Made by a program: the position numbers and the translations under genes
Source of the DNA: Planctomycetota bacterium
Lineage (GTDB): Bacteria > Planctomycetota > Planctomycetia > Pirellulales > PALSA-1355
Direction of reading: 5' to 3'
DNA length: 64,000 nt
Assembly (NCBI GenBank): GCA_003389325.1
Contig: QQVE01000005.1
Location: forward strand, 101,344 to 165,343
Shown here: positions 1 to 9,500 of the stretch, in pieces
Numbering within the stretch: position 1 is the first letter of the stretch
Layout of the letters: each line of letters opens with the position of its first letter
Notes under the pieces: model-generated
What the model was told of the DNA's origin: nothing
Databases searched by the model: none
What the model saw: the letters and a program-made list of their open reading frames with translations, nothing else

Positions 1-328
1 AATTTCAAACAAATTTAATGATTTCGCAGGAAATGCGGCTCGCGCCGCTGGTTCCGGTGAGTGCGGCCCAAGCCCGAGCCGCGACCCCACGCGCCGGGCC
101 GGGGAGCTGGCAAAGAGCAGGCGGCCGGTGCCTACGCTGGCCTTCGCGCGGGCTCGGTTGGGCGCGAGTCGCTCTTGTAGAATGGCCTTGCTGGTGCCGC
201 GATCGGGCCGCGGTCGCGACGAGGCGGCGGTTGCCGCGGGCTGATTCCTCCCTTCGACCCCGGGGTTGGGACCGGTACACTGATTGCGTCCCCCCAGGTA
301 AAGCCACCGAGTGGAAGCATTTGTAGCG
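1..328. other. Leading non-coding stretch
   Basis: No convincing gene is seen. Open frames on both strands here have no recognisable domain and look like by-products of high GC. The first 20 bases are AT-rich, then composition returns to that of the rest of the window. The final bases lead into the glycosyltransferase-like gene at 329. The window edge cuts the region, so an upstream gene's regulatory DNA could lie here, but no promoter or terminator is clear. Confidence 0.4.
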
Positions 329-1006
329 ATGCGCATCCTGCTGACGCACCATTTTCCCTTGCAGCAGTCGCCGGCCGGTTGGCTCGTTTGGCAGTGGGCC
401 CTGGCCTTGCAGGCCGCGGGCGACGAGGTACGCGTGCTGGTGGCCGACGATGCCCATCGCTTCGGCGAGCCGCTGCAGGTGGATCGGGTGGTGTGCGGCA
501 CCGATCCCAATGCCGACCTGCGGTTTGACTTGCCGCGGTTTTCCACCGATGCGGAAGCAAGCGGGACGACGTTTGCCTCGCTCTCGGGCGGCGAACTGGC
601 CGATTACCGCGAGCGGCTGCGGCGTCGTCTGGATGCCATCATCCTGCGTTTCGACCCCCACGTCATTCACGCCCAGCACGTCTGGCTGCTGGGCCAGTTG
701 GCCCTCGAAAGCGGGGCGCCCTACGTGCTCAGCGCCTGGCATCCCGAGCTGGACGACTCGCGGGCCAGCGACCTGCTGGCTTCGCTGGCGGAACAAGCGG
801 CCGAGAACGCGAGCCGGATTCTGGTGCCCGACGAATCGACCCGGCAACGCGTGGAGGAACGTTTTCCCACCGTCCACGAGCGGACCGTCGTGATGCCGCC
901 GGAACTCGTGCTCAGCGAGCCTGACGCCTCGGACGAGTCGCGGCAAGCGGCCGCAGTCCCGCTGCGGTCGATCTACGAGGCCGTGCTCATGGAGCGGTTT
1001 GGCTAG
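329..1006 (+). CDS. Short glycosyltransferase-like protein (GT-B N-terminal domain only)
   Basis: The protein opens with MRILLTHHFP and a Q-S-P-A-G-W-L-V-W-Q segment, like the N-terminal Rossmann half of GT4 glycosyltransferases (strand, then a loop that grips the acceptor, then a helix). The segment FDPHVIHAQHVWLLGQLA fits the family's 'PDVIHxH' region. At about 225 residues it is roughly half the usual GT4 length: the C-terminal half with the E-x7-E donor-binding motif is missing, yet the last 15 residues resemble the terminal helix of full-length enzymes. It may be an internally deleted remnant or a single-domain relative. Start chosen at ATG 329; an in-frame GTG at 311 would add six residues. 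It converges with the permease gene 24 bp downstream. Confidence 0.6.
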   Translation: MRILLTHHFPLQQSPAGWLVWQWALALQAAGDEVRVLVADDAHRFGEPLQVDRVVCGTDPNADLRFDLPRFSTDAEASGTTFASLSGGELADYRERLRRRLDAIILRFDPHVIHAQHVWLLGQLALESGAPYVLSAWHPELDDSRASDLLASLAEQAAENASRILVPDESTRQRVEERFPTVHERTVVMPPELVLSEPDASDESRQAAAVPLRSIYEAVLMERFG

Positions 1007-1030
1007 TCGTCGCGCTGGCCGGTGAGTGAG

Positions 1031-2506
1031 TCAGCCCTGGGCGGTAGATGCGTCCCCGTCAGGCTCGGGCTGCCCCCGCTTGGCGAACGCGAAGTACACG
1101 ATCGCTCCGGCCGAGATCAGCCCCAGTCCCACCAGCCGGTGACCGGGATTCTCCAGCAGCATGGTGACCAGCAAGAAGGCATAGAAGGCCAGGAACACCA
1201 GCGGCACGATCGGGTAGCCCCACGTGCGATAGGGCCGCTCGGCATCCGGCCGCCGAATGCGGAGCACGAACACGGCGGCTACAGCCGAGAAATAGAAGAT
1301 CGATCCGCCGAACACGGTCCACTCGCTCATCAAGTTGAATAGCTGCGCGTCGGGCTCCCAGCTCAACCCGCCCATCAGGATCAGCGCGCACGACCACGCA
1401 CACATGCCGGCAATGGCCCAAGCCGGCGTACGCGTGATGGGGTGGATGCGGGCGAAGCGGCCCAGGAAGGAGTGGTCGCGGGCCACCGCGAACAGCACGC
1501 GCGGGCCGACCAGCACGTTCGAGCTCAACGCGCCGAACACCGAGACCATGATCATCGAGCGCATCAGCTTGGCCCCGAAGCTGGGCAGCAGCTTTTCGCA
1601 AACGGGAATCGCCGGGCACGTGTTGTCCGGCGCGGCGATGACGCTCGAGGGCAGCGTCAGGTGGTACGCGAGGTTCGCGCCCGCGTATAGGGCGATCAGC
1701 AGCACGACGCCGACGATCAGTCCCAGCGGCAGGTTGCGATGCGGCTTGTGCACCTCTTCGGCCACGACGGTCACGTTGCCCCAACCGTCGTAGGCCCACA
1801 TGATGGCCGCTACCGCGGCACCGATGCCCAGCACCATGCCGCCGCCCACTTCCTCGGGCCAAAGCGGGCCCATCTCGACCGGGTCGGACTGCAAGGCAAT
1901 AAAGGGCAGCACGGCCAGAAACGCCACGAATCCAGCCTTGATGACCGTGGCCACGTTTTGCACGGCACCGGCCCAGGTCGTGCGAATAATACTGATCACG
2001 CCCAGTCCGGCGATGGCTGCCACCGCGATCGCTTTCTGGCTGTAGGTCGCCCCGGCGCCCGAGAGATCCATGCCGTAGAGGCTGCCCGAAGTGCTGGGGT
2101 ACAGCACGTTCTCCAACGACACGGCAAAGTAGGCTCCCAAGGCGGCGATGGCCCCGGTGCGAATCACCCAGAACTCGGCCCAGGCCCATAGAAACGACCA
2201 CAGGTCGCCATAGGTTTCGCGCAGAAAGACGTACGTGCCGCCGGCCCGAGGGAACATGGCTGCCAACTCGCCCATGGCCAGCGCGCCGCACAGGTTCACC
2301 AGCCCGCAGACGATCCACAGTGCGAGGATCAACCCGACGAAGCCGCCGGTCTGCTGGGCCACGACTTGCGGCTTGAAGAAGATGCCCGAGCCGATCACCT
2401 GGCCGACGACGATCGCCACGACCGAGTAAAAGCCCAGCACTCGCAGCAAATCGTGCTGCGACTTGCCAGGCGCCGGTTGCGATTCGAGCGGTGAGGGCGG
2501 GGCCAT
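1031..2506 (-). CDS. APC-superfamily amino acid permease
   Basis: A 491-residue polytopic membrane protein, predicted to be a cation- or exchange-driven amino acid/polyamine transporter of the inner membrane. TM1 carries the G-S-G-I-F helix break (IGSGIFFKP, about residues 38-46) that binds the substrate amino group in the APC fold, followed by the FPRAGGTYVFLRE segment typical of the LAT/YfnA-type branch. About twelve hydrophobic segments are visible and the length fits the family. The N-terminus is a short polar cytoplasmic stretch. The specific substrate cannot be read from sequence. Its start faces the PLP-enzyme gene across about 130 bp, so the two are divergently transcribed and may share a control region. 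Confidence 0.88.
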   Translation of the reverse strand: MAPPSPLESQPAPGKSQHDLLRVLGFYSVVAIVVGQVIGSGIFFKPQVVAQQTGGFVGLILALWIVCGLVNLCGALAMGELAAMFPRAGGTYVFLRETYGDLWSFLWAWAEFWVIRTGAIAALGAYFAVSLENVLYPSTSGSLYGMDLSGAGATYSQKAIAVAAIAGLGVISIIRTTWAGAVQNVATVIKAGFVAFLAVLPFIALQSDPVEMGPLWPEEVGGGMVLGIGAAVAAIMWAYDGWGNVTVVAEEVHKPHRNLPLGLIVGVVLLIALYAGANLAYHLTLPSSVIAAPDNTCPAIPVCEKLLPSFGAKLMRSMIMVSVFGALSSNVLVGPRVLFAVARDHSFLGRFARIHPITRTPAWAIAGMCAWSCALILMGGLSWEPDAQLFNLMSEWTVFGGSIFYFSAVAAVFVLRIRRPDAERPYRTWGYPIVPLVFLAFYAFLLVTMLLENPGHRLVGLGLISAGAIVYFAFAKRGQPEPDGDASTAQG

Positions 2507-2591
2507 GGTGCCAGCATACCGGTCGGGATTGCACGTGGCCAGTCGCTCGCTGGCGGCCGCGTGGCGGCGTGATTCGCCCGGGGGCTGGGAC

Positions 2592-2597
2592 TATACT
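2592..2597 (+). promoter_or_regulatory. Candidate -10 hexamer for the PLP-enzyme gene
   Basis: TATACT lies 39 bp upstream of the ATG at 2637 in the divergent intergenic region and matches 5 of 6 bases of the housekeeping -10 consensus. No good TTGACA-like -35 is visible at 16-18 bp. The same hexamer occurs before the genes at 33358 and 39147. Confidence 0.3.
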
Positions 2598-2636
2598 TGC
2601 AGCCAACTTTTTTCTTACCACCTGGCGGCAGCGACC

Positions 2637-3815
2637 ATGGATACTCCGGACGACATTTGCCCGCGTCCCAAGCGATTTTCTCCCGGGCCCGCCCAGCCCC
2701 ACGCGGCACCGATCTATCTGTCGAGCGTCTACGAGTGTCGCGATCCCGATCAGGCCGACGCGCTGCTCTCGGGCAGCCAGGTGGGATACGTCTACGGCCG
2801 CGATGGGCATCCCAATGCCGACATGCTGGCCGAGCACTGCCGCCGCCTGCACGGGACCGAGCGGGCCACGGTCACGAGCTCCGGCATGGGGGCCCTGGCA
2901 CTGGTGCTGCTGGCTGTGCTCGAGCAGGGAGACCACGTCGTCGTCAGCAACCAGCTCTACGGTCGCAGCGACACGTTACTCACGGCCGAAGCCGCGCGGC
3001 TGGGAATCGACAGCACGCGCGTCGATCCGTGCGACCTCGATGCGGTGCGCGCGGCGATGACCGACCGCACGAAGCTCGTCGTCGTCGAGACGATCAGCAA
3101 TCCGCTGCTGCGCGTGGCCGACCTTTCGGCCCTGGCGGACCTAGCGCACCAGGGAGGTGCCACGCTGTTGGCCGACAATACCTTTGCCGGTCCGGTCGTT
3201 TGCCGGCCGGCCGACTTGGGGGCCGACTGGGTGATGGAAAGCCTCACCAAGAGCATGAACGGGCACAGCGACGTCGTGTTGGGCCTGGTGTGCGGTGCCG
3301 AATTGCATTGGCAGCGCGTGCCAGCGGCGCTCGCAAGCTGGGGCATGACCGCAGCGCCATTTGCGTGCTGGCTGGCGCTGCGCGGACTGGAGACGCTGGC
3401 GGTGCGGATGGAGCGCGCTTGTCGCAATGCCCACGCGGCGGCCGAGATGCTGGCAGGCGTTCGAGCGATTGAGGCGGTTCACTATCCGGGGCTTGAGAGC
3501 CATCCGGACCATGCCTTGGCTTGCCGGCAATTCGGCGACCGCTTCGGGGCGATGGTGACCTTCACCCTGGCCGGCGGCCGGGCGGCTGCCGATGCTTTCA
3601 TCGCGGCGGCCCGGGAAATCCCCTTTTGCCCGTCGCTGGGCGAACTGGCCACAACGCTAAGCCACCCGGAATCGACCAGCCATCGTGGACTTGCCCCTGA
3701 TCAGCGGGCGGCTTTGGGCATCACGGGCGGCACAATCCGCTTGTCGGTGGGGATCGAATCGACCGAAACGGTCCTGGCGGCCTTGCGCGAGGGGCTGGCG
3801 GCCGTTGGGGCGTAG
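2637..3815 (+). CDS. Cys/Met metabolism PLP-dependent enzyme (cystathionine lyase/synthase family)
   Basis: A 392-residue fold-type I PLP enzyme, the usual length of cystathionine gamma-synthase, cystathionine gamma-lyase or methionine gamma-lyase. Visible family marks: YGRDGHPNADMLAE near the N-terminus (the Y-x-R contact to the neighbouring subunit's PLP), SSGMGALALVLL (phosphate loop), VVVETISNPLLRVAD, LLADNTFAGP (the Asp pairing with the pyridine nitrogen) and the Schiff-base lysine in ESLTKSMNGHSDVVLG. The C-terminal IRLSVGIES holds the carboxylate-binding Arg. Reaction type (synthesis or lysis of the C-gamma-S bond) is not resolvable by eye. Start chosen at ATG 2637, because an upstream in-frame extension to 2463 overlaps the divergent permease gene and has no family resemblance. 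Confidence 0.85.
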   Translation: MDTPDDICPRPKRFSPGPAQPHAAPIYLSSVYECRDPDQADALLSGSQVGYVYGRDGHPNADMLAEHCRRLHGTERATVTSSGMGALALVLLAVLEQGDHVVVSNQLYGRSDTLLTAEAARLGIDSTRVDPCDLDAVRAAMTDRTKLVVVETISNPLLRVADLSALADLAHQGGATLLADNTFAGPVVCRPADLGADWVMESLTKSMNGHSDVVLGLVCGAELHWQRVPAALASWGMTAAPFACWLALRGLETLAVRMERACRNAHAAAEMLAGVRAIEAVHYPGLESHPDHALACRQFGDRFGAMVTFTLAGGRAAADAFIAAAREIPFCPSLGELATTLSHPESTSHRGLAPDQRAALGITGGTIRLSVGIESTETVLAALREGLAAVGA

Positions 3816-4017
3816 CAGCCGACGAGAATGCCGCATTGCCCCGGGAGCAGGCCGCCTGAAAACCCAGTGGGCGCGTGCATTCGCCGTGGTTCTAACCTAG
3901 AGTGGGAGAACTGCCGATGTGTCTGCTATGGACGGAGCAGTAGCAACGGTTATGATAAGCATGCACGGTTTTCCCCTTGGGGCAACTTCCTAAACAGTGT
4001 TCTTTTCGGAGGCGCGA

Positions 4018-4245
4018 ATGGCCCAAAAGCAAAAAGAAGAGGCGCTCGAAGTCGAGGGCGTCGTCACCCAGGCCCTGGCCAACACGCGATTTCGCGTGCA
4101 ATTGGACGGCGGCCACAACGTTATCGCTCACGTGGCGGGAAAGATGCGAAAGCACTTTATCCGCATCGTGCCCGGCGATCGGGTACGTGTCGAGCTATCG
4201 CCCTATGATCTGACCAAGGGCCGCATCACGTTCCGCGAACGCTAG
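4018..4245 (+). CDS. infA: Translation initiation factor IF-1
   Basis: A 75-residue S1/OB-fold protein that binds the ribosomal A site during initiation and helps IF-2 and IF-3 select the start codon. It is conserved across its whole length: [16 protein letters not shown] opening, [20 protein letters not shown] core, and the [18 protein letters not shown] and KGRITFR signatures. The start is fixed by a GGAGG ribosome-binding site at about 4009-4013 and by alignment with the family; the in-frame GTG at 3997 is not needed. It stands alone here, not in a ribosomal-protein operon. Confidence 0.97.
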   Translation: MAQKQKEEALEVEGVVTQALANTRFRVQLDGGHNVIAHVAGKMRKHFIRIVPGDRVRVELSPYDLTKGRITFRER

Positions 4246-4637
4246 TCTCGCGGCACCTTCTTTCGGTCCTAGCTAGTACAACTGGCACTCTGCGGGGAAG
4301 CTGCGCGCGCTGCAAACCCTGACCAGGTGGGGGGCTCGCATTAGGCGATTTTCGACGGCCCCGGGCGCAGGAGGACGCGCGGCTCGTTGGCCCCTGTTTT
4401 CTAGGGGTTTCTCAACAGTCGTTCCTAGGCGCGCAGCAGCGCATAACCTACGATTTAGTCTCGCCGTCAAGGATTTTGGGCCGGTCTGCACACGGTGAAC
4501 TGTTCGCCCATTTTGCGCCGACCGCAAACTCTCAAAACTCACCGCCCGCCGAATGGGTATAAGCCGCAGGAGCCGCGCGGTGTGGCGTTTGGTCTGCGTC
4601 TGGCTTCGCACAAACGAGTCACTCAGGAGATACGAAC
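4246..4637. other. Intergenic region between infA and the secreted-protein gene
   Basis: About 390 bp without a credible gene. It holds a weak 5-bp hairpin (CCCCT/AGGGG around 4391-4407) followed by TTT, which could end infA transcription but is short. A TATAAG hexamer at 4558-4563 may be the -10 of the downstream gene, and AGGAG at about 4626 is its ribosome-binding site. Nothing else stands out. Confidence 0.4.
4558..4563 (+). promoter_or_regulatory. Candidate -10 hexamer for the secreted-protein gene
   Basis: TATAAG matches 5 of 6 bases of TATAAT and lies about 75 bp before the start codon at 4638. No clear -35 box was found, so this is only a candidate. Confidence 0.25.
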
Positions 4638-6332
4638 GTGAAACATCTGCTACTTCCCCTGCTGGCTGCCGCGGCCGTCGTGCTACCCGCCGCGCGCTGT
4701 TCGGCTCAAGACGAATCCGGCACTAAGCCGGTAGCCGTGTTGGCAATCGCCAGCTACGACCGGCTGATGACCGACATTGCGTTCATCGGCAATCTGGCCG
4801 GCAGTCCCGACCTCGATAAGAACATCGAGGGCATGATCCAACTCTTCACGCAGGGCCAGGGCCTGGCCGGGCTCGACAAGACGCGCCCGCTCGGCGTGAC
4901 CCTGGCGACCGACGGCGTCAGCTTTCAGCCGTTGATCGTGCTGCCCGTGACCGACCTGCAACAGTTGCTGGCGGCGCTGGAAGGTCTGGTCGGCGTGGCG
5001 CAAGACGCCGGCGACGGGGTCTTCGAGCTTGACGTGTTCAATCAGAAGATCTTCGTCAAGGAAGAGAACAAGTGGGCTTACCTGTCCACGTCGCCCGAGA
5101 TCCTGGGCGATCTGCCCCAGGACGGCGGCGACCTGTTCGACGGACTGGAGAAGAAGTACGACATCGCCGGCCGCCTGCATGTGCAGAACGTGCCGGAAGT
5201 TTTCCGCACGATGCTCATCGACCAGCTTCGCATCGGCGTCGAGCAGGGGCTCAGCCGTCAGAGCGGCGAAAGCGACGAGGCCTTTGAGGCCCGCCGCGAG
5301 ATGGTCGAAGCTCAAATGGAGCAACTGACCGACGCCATCAACGAGCTCGAGCAGCTCACGCTGGGCCTGGCGCTGGATCCGAACGCGAAAACGGCTCAAC
5401 TCGACCTGTCGTTCGCGGCGCTGGAAGGCACCGATTCGGCCAAGGCCTTTGCCAAGGCCAAGCCGACCTCGGCTTCGAGCTTCGCCGGGTTCCTGGTTCC
5501 CGATGCCGCGGCTTCGCTGAATCTGACCACGGAGCTGGCCGAGAGCGATGCCGAGCAGTTCGTAGCCGGCCTGGATGCGGTTCGCACGCAGGCCCTGCAG
5601 CAGATCGAAGGCGAAGACCGGCTGCCGGACGAGGCCTCGAAGAAGCTGGCCACGGAAATGGTCAACCAGGTGTTCGACGCCATTCGGGCCACGTTCGAGA
5701 GCGGCAAGGTCGACGCCGCCGCGACGCTTGACGTCAGCGACGAAAAGATGGCCCTGGCCGTGGGCGCCTACGTGGCCGATCCGCAGTCGCTGGACGAAGC
5801 GCTTAAGAAGTTCGCCAAGCTGATGGCCGACGAGCCGGACTTTCCCGATATCAAGTTCGACGCCGACAAGCACGACGGCGTCGTGTTCCACACGGCGAGC
5901 ATTCCCGTGCCGCAGGACCAGAAGATCGCCAAGGTGCTGGGCGAGAATCTCGACGTGGCGGTCGGTATCGGCGAGAAGAGCGTCTACCTGGCGCTGGGCA
6001 CCGACAGCCTCGAGATGACCAAGAAGCTGATCGACGGCTCGAAGACGGCCGCCGACAAGCAGCTTCCTCCGTTTCAGTTGACCGTCTCGCTGGGCCCAGT
6101 CTTCGAGTTTGCCTCGGCCCTGCAGGACGACGGCGACGGGGAGAGCAACGTCAAGATGATGGCCGCCGAACTGGCCAAGTCGCCGGGTAAAGACCACGTA
6201 CGGCTGGAGTACATTCCTGAGTCGAGCGGTGCCACGATCCGCGTCACGGCCGAGGAGGGCGCGCTGAAGTTGCTCGGCTCGCTGCTGAAGAATGCCCAGG
6301 CCAGCGGCGCACTGCCCGGCTTCGGGCCGTAG
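4638..6332 (+). CDS. Large secreted protein of unknown function
   Basis: A 564-residue protein with a clear Sec signal peptide (K-H-L-L-L-P-L-L-A-A-A-A-V-V-L-P-A-A, cleavage probably after CSAQ near residue 24). The mature part has no transmembrane segment, is acidic, and alternates beta-rich stretches (VAVLAIASYDRLMTDI; PLGVTLATDGVSFQPLIVLP) with helical, Ala/Lys/Glu-rich stretches (residues about 200-240 and 310-360). No catalytic motif is seen. The arrangement resembles large secreted Planctomycetota proteins of the DUF3352-like kind, but that is an impression, not a match. A well-placed AGGAG site precedes the start, and a strong hairpin follows the stop codon, suggesting a single-gene transcript. 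Confidence 0.75.
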   Translation: MKHLLLPLLAAAAVVLPAARCSAQDESGTKPVAVLAIASYDRLMTDIAFIGNLAGSPDLDKNIEGMIQLFTQGQGLAGLDKTRPLGVTLATDGVSFQPLIVLPVTDLQQLLAALEGLVGVAQDAGDGVFELDVFNQKIFVKEENKWAYLSTSPEILGDLPQDGGDLFDGLEKKYDIAGRLHVQNVPEVFRTMLIDQLRIGVEQGLSRQSGESDEAFEARREMVEAQMEQLTDAINELEQLTLGLALDPNAKTAQLDLSFAALEGTDSAKAFAKAKPTSASSFAGFLVPDAAASLNLTTELAESDAEQFVAGLDAVRTQALQQIEGEDRLPDEASKKLATEMVNQVFDAIRATFESGKVDAAATLDVSDEKMALAVGAYVADPQSLDEALKKFAKLMADEPDFPDIKFDADKHDGVVFHTASIPVPQDQKIAKVLGENLDVAVGIGEKSVYLALGTDSLEMTKKLIDGSKTAADKQLPPFQLTVSLGPVFEFASALQDDGDGESNVKMMAAELAKSPGKDHVRLEYIPESSGATIRVTAEEGALKLLGSLLKNAQASGALPGFGP

Positions 6333-6386
6333 CTTCGTTCGTCCCACGGCTTTGCGATTTGTGGGGCATGCAATCTGAACGCCTTG

Positions 6387-6427
6387 AGCGGCACCGTTCC
6401 AACTCGGTAGCGGTGCCGCTTATTATT
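6387..6427 (+). terminator. Rho-independent terminator after the secreted-protein gene
   Basis: A perfect 10-bp inverted repeat (AGCGGCACCG at 6387-6396 and CGGTGCCGCT at 6411-6420) with a 14-nt loop is followed at once by TATTATT. It lies 55 bp past the stop codon at 6332, in the expected place for an intrinsic terminator. Confidence 0.6.
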
Positions 6428-6589
6428 GCGCGTCTGGGTTCCGGCTGGGGGATCTGGGCGGGTTGTTGCGACCCCCACGAGGCCCAACTAGTATGAAACG
6501 GCCGCGCGGCCGCAGGTGGCGGTTCGGCTTGCGCGCCATGTCGATGGCGCAACAACGCGGCAGTCACTCAAACGGAACTGAGTAGGGCC

Positions 6590-9500
6590 ATGATCTCTCC
6601 CGGTCGAACCACTCGTAAGCGGCGCGACGCGCGCCGGTCAGGCGCTATGCGGCATCACCTCCAGGCTGGGCGTTACCGATCCCCGCTGCTCGAAACGCTC
6701 GAGGATCGAAGACTGCTCACCGCCAGCTACGTCTACCAGCAACCCTTCGCGGGCGGCTACTTGATGCGGACCGAATCCGAGTCGTTGCCCCTGTTGACCG
6801 GGACCGCGGGAATAACGACCAACCAGACCGGCAGTTTCGATATCCAGTTGCAGAAAAGCCCGGCGCTGTTGGCCAATCCGGAAGCTTCGGCCGCCTTTGA
6901 CATGGCTGCCGAGTTCTTGGAGGCGATCTTTTTCGATCCGGTGACGATCGTCGTCGACGCGGACGTCAGTCTCTTGCCTCCGGGCGTGATCGGGGCGACC
7001 AGCTCGGTCGACGTCTCGATTGGCTACGACGAGTTGCGCGATCTGTTGATCGCCGACGCCGATGAAGACGAAACGCTTCCGGCGCAGCTCCCCACGTTGG
7101 CCCAAGCGCAAGTGGAACTGCCCGACGACGGCGGGACTCCGTTTACGTTGCTCGGGGCCGAGGCGAACCGCGCCACGCTCAAGGCGCTGGGCGTTCCCGA
7201 GAACACGCTGCCGGGTCCGCAGTCGCAGTACAACCCGTCGTTGATACGCGACATGTCCATGGCCTTCAGCACGGCCTTTACGTTCGACTTCGATCCGACC
7301 GACGGCATCACCCCCGGCATGACCGACTTTGTCGGCGTGGCGATTCACGAGATCTGTCACGGGTTGGGCTTCGTCAGCACGGTCGACTACGTCGATTTCG
7401 CCTTGGGCAATACGGCTGTCCCGCGAGGCCTCGAAGTCAATCCGCTCGACTTGTTCCGTTTGCGTCCCGGGGCCGGAGGCGACGACTTCACGGGCAGTCC
7501 GCGCGTGCTGACGACTGAGGGCGACGCGGTCTTCTATGACGGTGTCTACAACCCGGTCGGATTCAATATTCCCGGACTCACGCAGGGCGATATTCCGATG
7601 TCGACCGGGTCGTCGACGGGCGACGGTTGGCAGGCCAGCCACTGGAAGAACGACGACATCACCGGCGTTACGATCGGCATCATGGATCCGACCGCCGGCG
7701 GTGGACAGTTGCTCGTGTTTTCGCCGGCGGACTTGCGGGCTTTCGGACTGATCGGCTACGACCTGACCGAACCGATACCGCCCTTGGAATTGAACGTGCT
7801 GGGCGATGCCGTGCTTGAGGGGGACGAGGGCACGACGGAGCTCGTGTTTACGATCGAGGCCACGAACGACACGACCGAATCTTACACGGTCGAATATGCC
7901 ACCGTCGACGTGACGGCCACGGCCGGAGTCGACTACTTGCCCGTCTCGGGGACTCTGACTTTCACACCCGAGGGTCCGCTGGTGCAAACGGTGACCGTTT
8001 CGGTCATCGGCGAACTGCTGGTCGAGGACAACGAGAGCTTTCTGTTGCGACTGAGCAATCCCACCGATCCGGCCGGTTTGGGCATCGGCGAGGCGGCCGG
8101 TGTGATCCTCAACGACGACATCGAGGTATCGATCGGTGACGCATCGGTAACCGAAGGGCCCGTCGGCACGCGGCTGGCGGTGTTCACGGTGACGGTGCTC
8201 GGCGGGGTGGGGCAGCCGGTGACGGTGTACTACAGCACGCTGAACGATTCGGCGACCAGTGCCAGCGATTATCTTCCGCAAGCCGGGACCTTGAACTTCT
8301 CGCCGCAAGTGACTACGGCCACAATCAGCGTGACGGTTCTGGGCGACACGCTCAATGAAGGCACCGAGACATTCTTCGTGTTGCTCAGCCGCATCGAAGG
8401 AGCACGGCTGGGCAAAGCGGTCGGCGTGGGCACGATCTTCGACGACGATCCGCAGCCGTTCCTGTACGTCAACGACGTGTACCTGACGACCACCTCGGCG
8501 GGCGTGCTGGCAGCAGAGTTTACCGTGGCGCTGGACACGCCCAGCGGCCGGCAAGTGACCGTGCCGTACGCCACCTCCGACGGGACGGCGCAGGCCGGAG
8601 TCGACTACGCGGCCCAAAGCGGCGTGGTCACCTTCGCCCCCGGGGTGACGGCGATGCCGGTGATGGTGCCCGTTTCCACCAGCGCCACGCCCTCGGCCAA
8701 CAAGCGCTTCTATCTCAACCTGTCCTCCACCGCGACTGCCAGGCTCGGCGACCCGCAGGGCGCCGGCACGATCGTGTTTGCCGACCATCCCGCCGGCGAA
8801 TACGTGATGGACAACGGCGACACGGGGCATTCCCACACCGGCACGTGGACGGGTGTGACCAACACGCTGGCCTCGGGCTTGGACTACGACTACGCGACGC
8901 CCGGCGACGGCAGCGGCACTTCGAGTTGGAGTTTTACGGCGATCCCCAACGGATCGTACGAGGTCTTCGCCCGTTGGGTTCCCTTTGGCAATCGAGCCAC
9001 CAACGCGCCCTACACGATCTACGATCGGAACACGCCGCTGGGTACCGTGGCGGTGAACCAGCAGGCGGCCCCCTCGGACGATCTTTCCAACGGCCAGTTC
9101 TGGCACAGCCTGGGAACGTTTGCCACGACGAGTCATTCGCTGACGGTGAAATTGAGCAACGCGGCCAACGGCTACGTGATCGCCGACGCCGTGCGTATTC
9201 TGGCCGGCGGCGTGGGCGCGCAAGTGCCCGAGATGGACGTGGCGGCGAAGGACCGATCGATTTCCACCGGAGACGTGACTCCCGCCACGCTCGACGGCAC
9301 GGACTTCGGCACGGTACCGTCGCTGGGTGTGTCGATCACGCAGGAGTTCACGATCACGAATAATGGCAACGCGCCTTTGAACCTGACGGGCAATCCACCG
9401 GTCGTCGTGACGGGGCCGCAGGCCTCGGACTTCACGGTCGTTCGTCAGCCCGCGGCGGTGGTGGCCCCTGGCGCGAAGACCACTTTCGAAGTCAAGTTCC

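Noticed and set aside
4391..4410. Terminator of infA
   Set aside because: The stem is only five base pairs and the T-run three bases, too weak to call as a feature.
4683..6347. Long minus-strand open frame opposite the secreted-protein gene
   Set aside because: It has no family resemblance and no ribosome-binding site, while the plus-strand gene has a signal peptide, an AGGAG site and a terminator.
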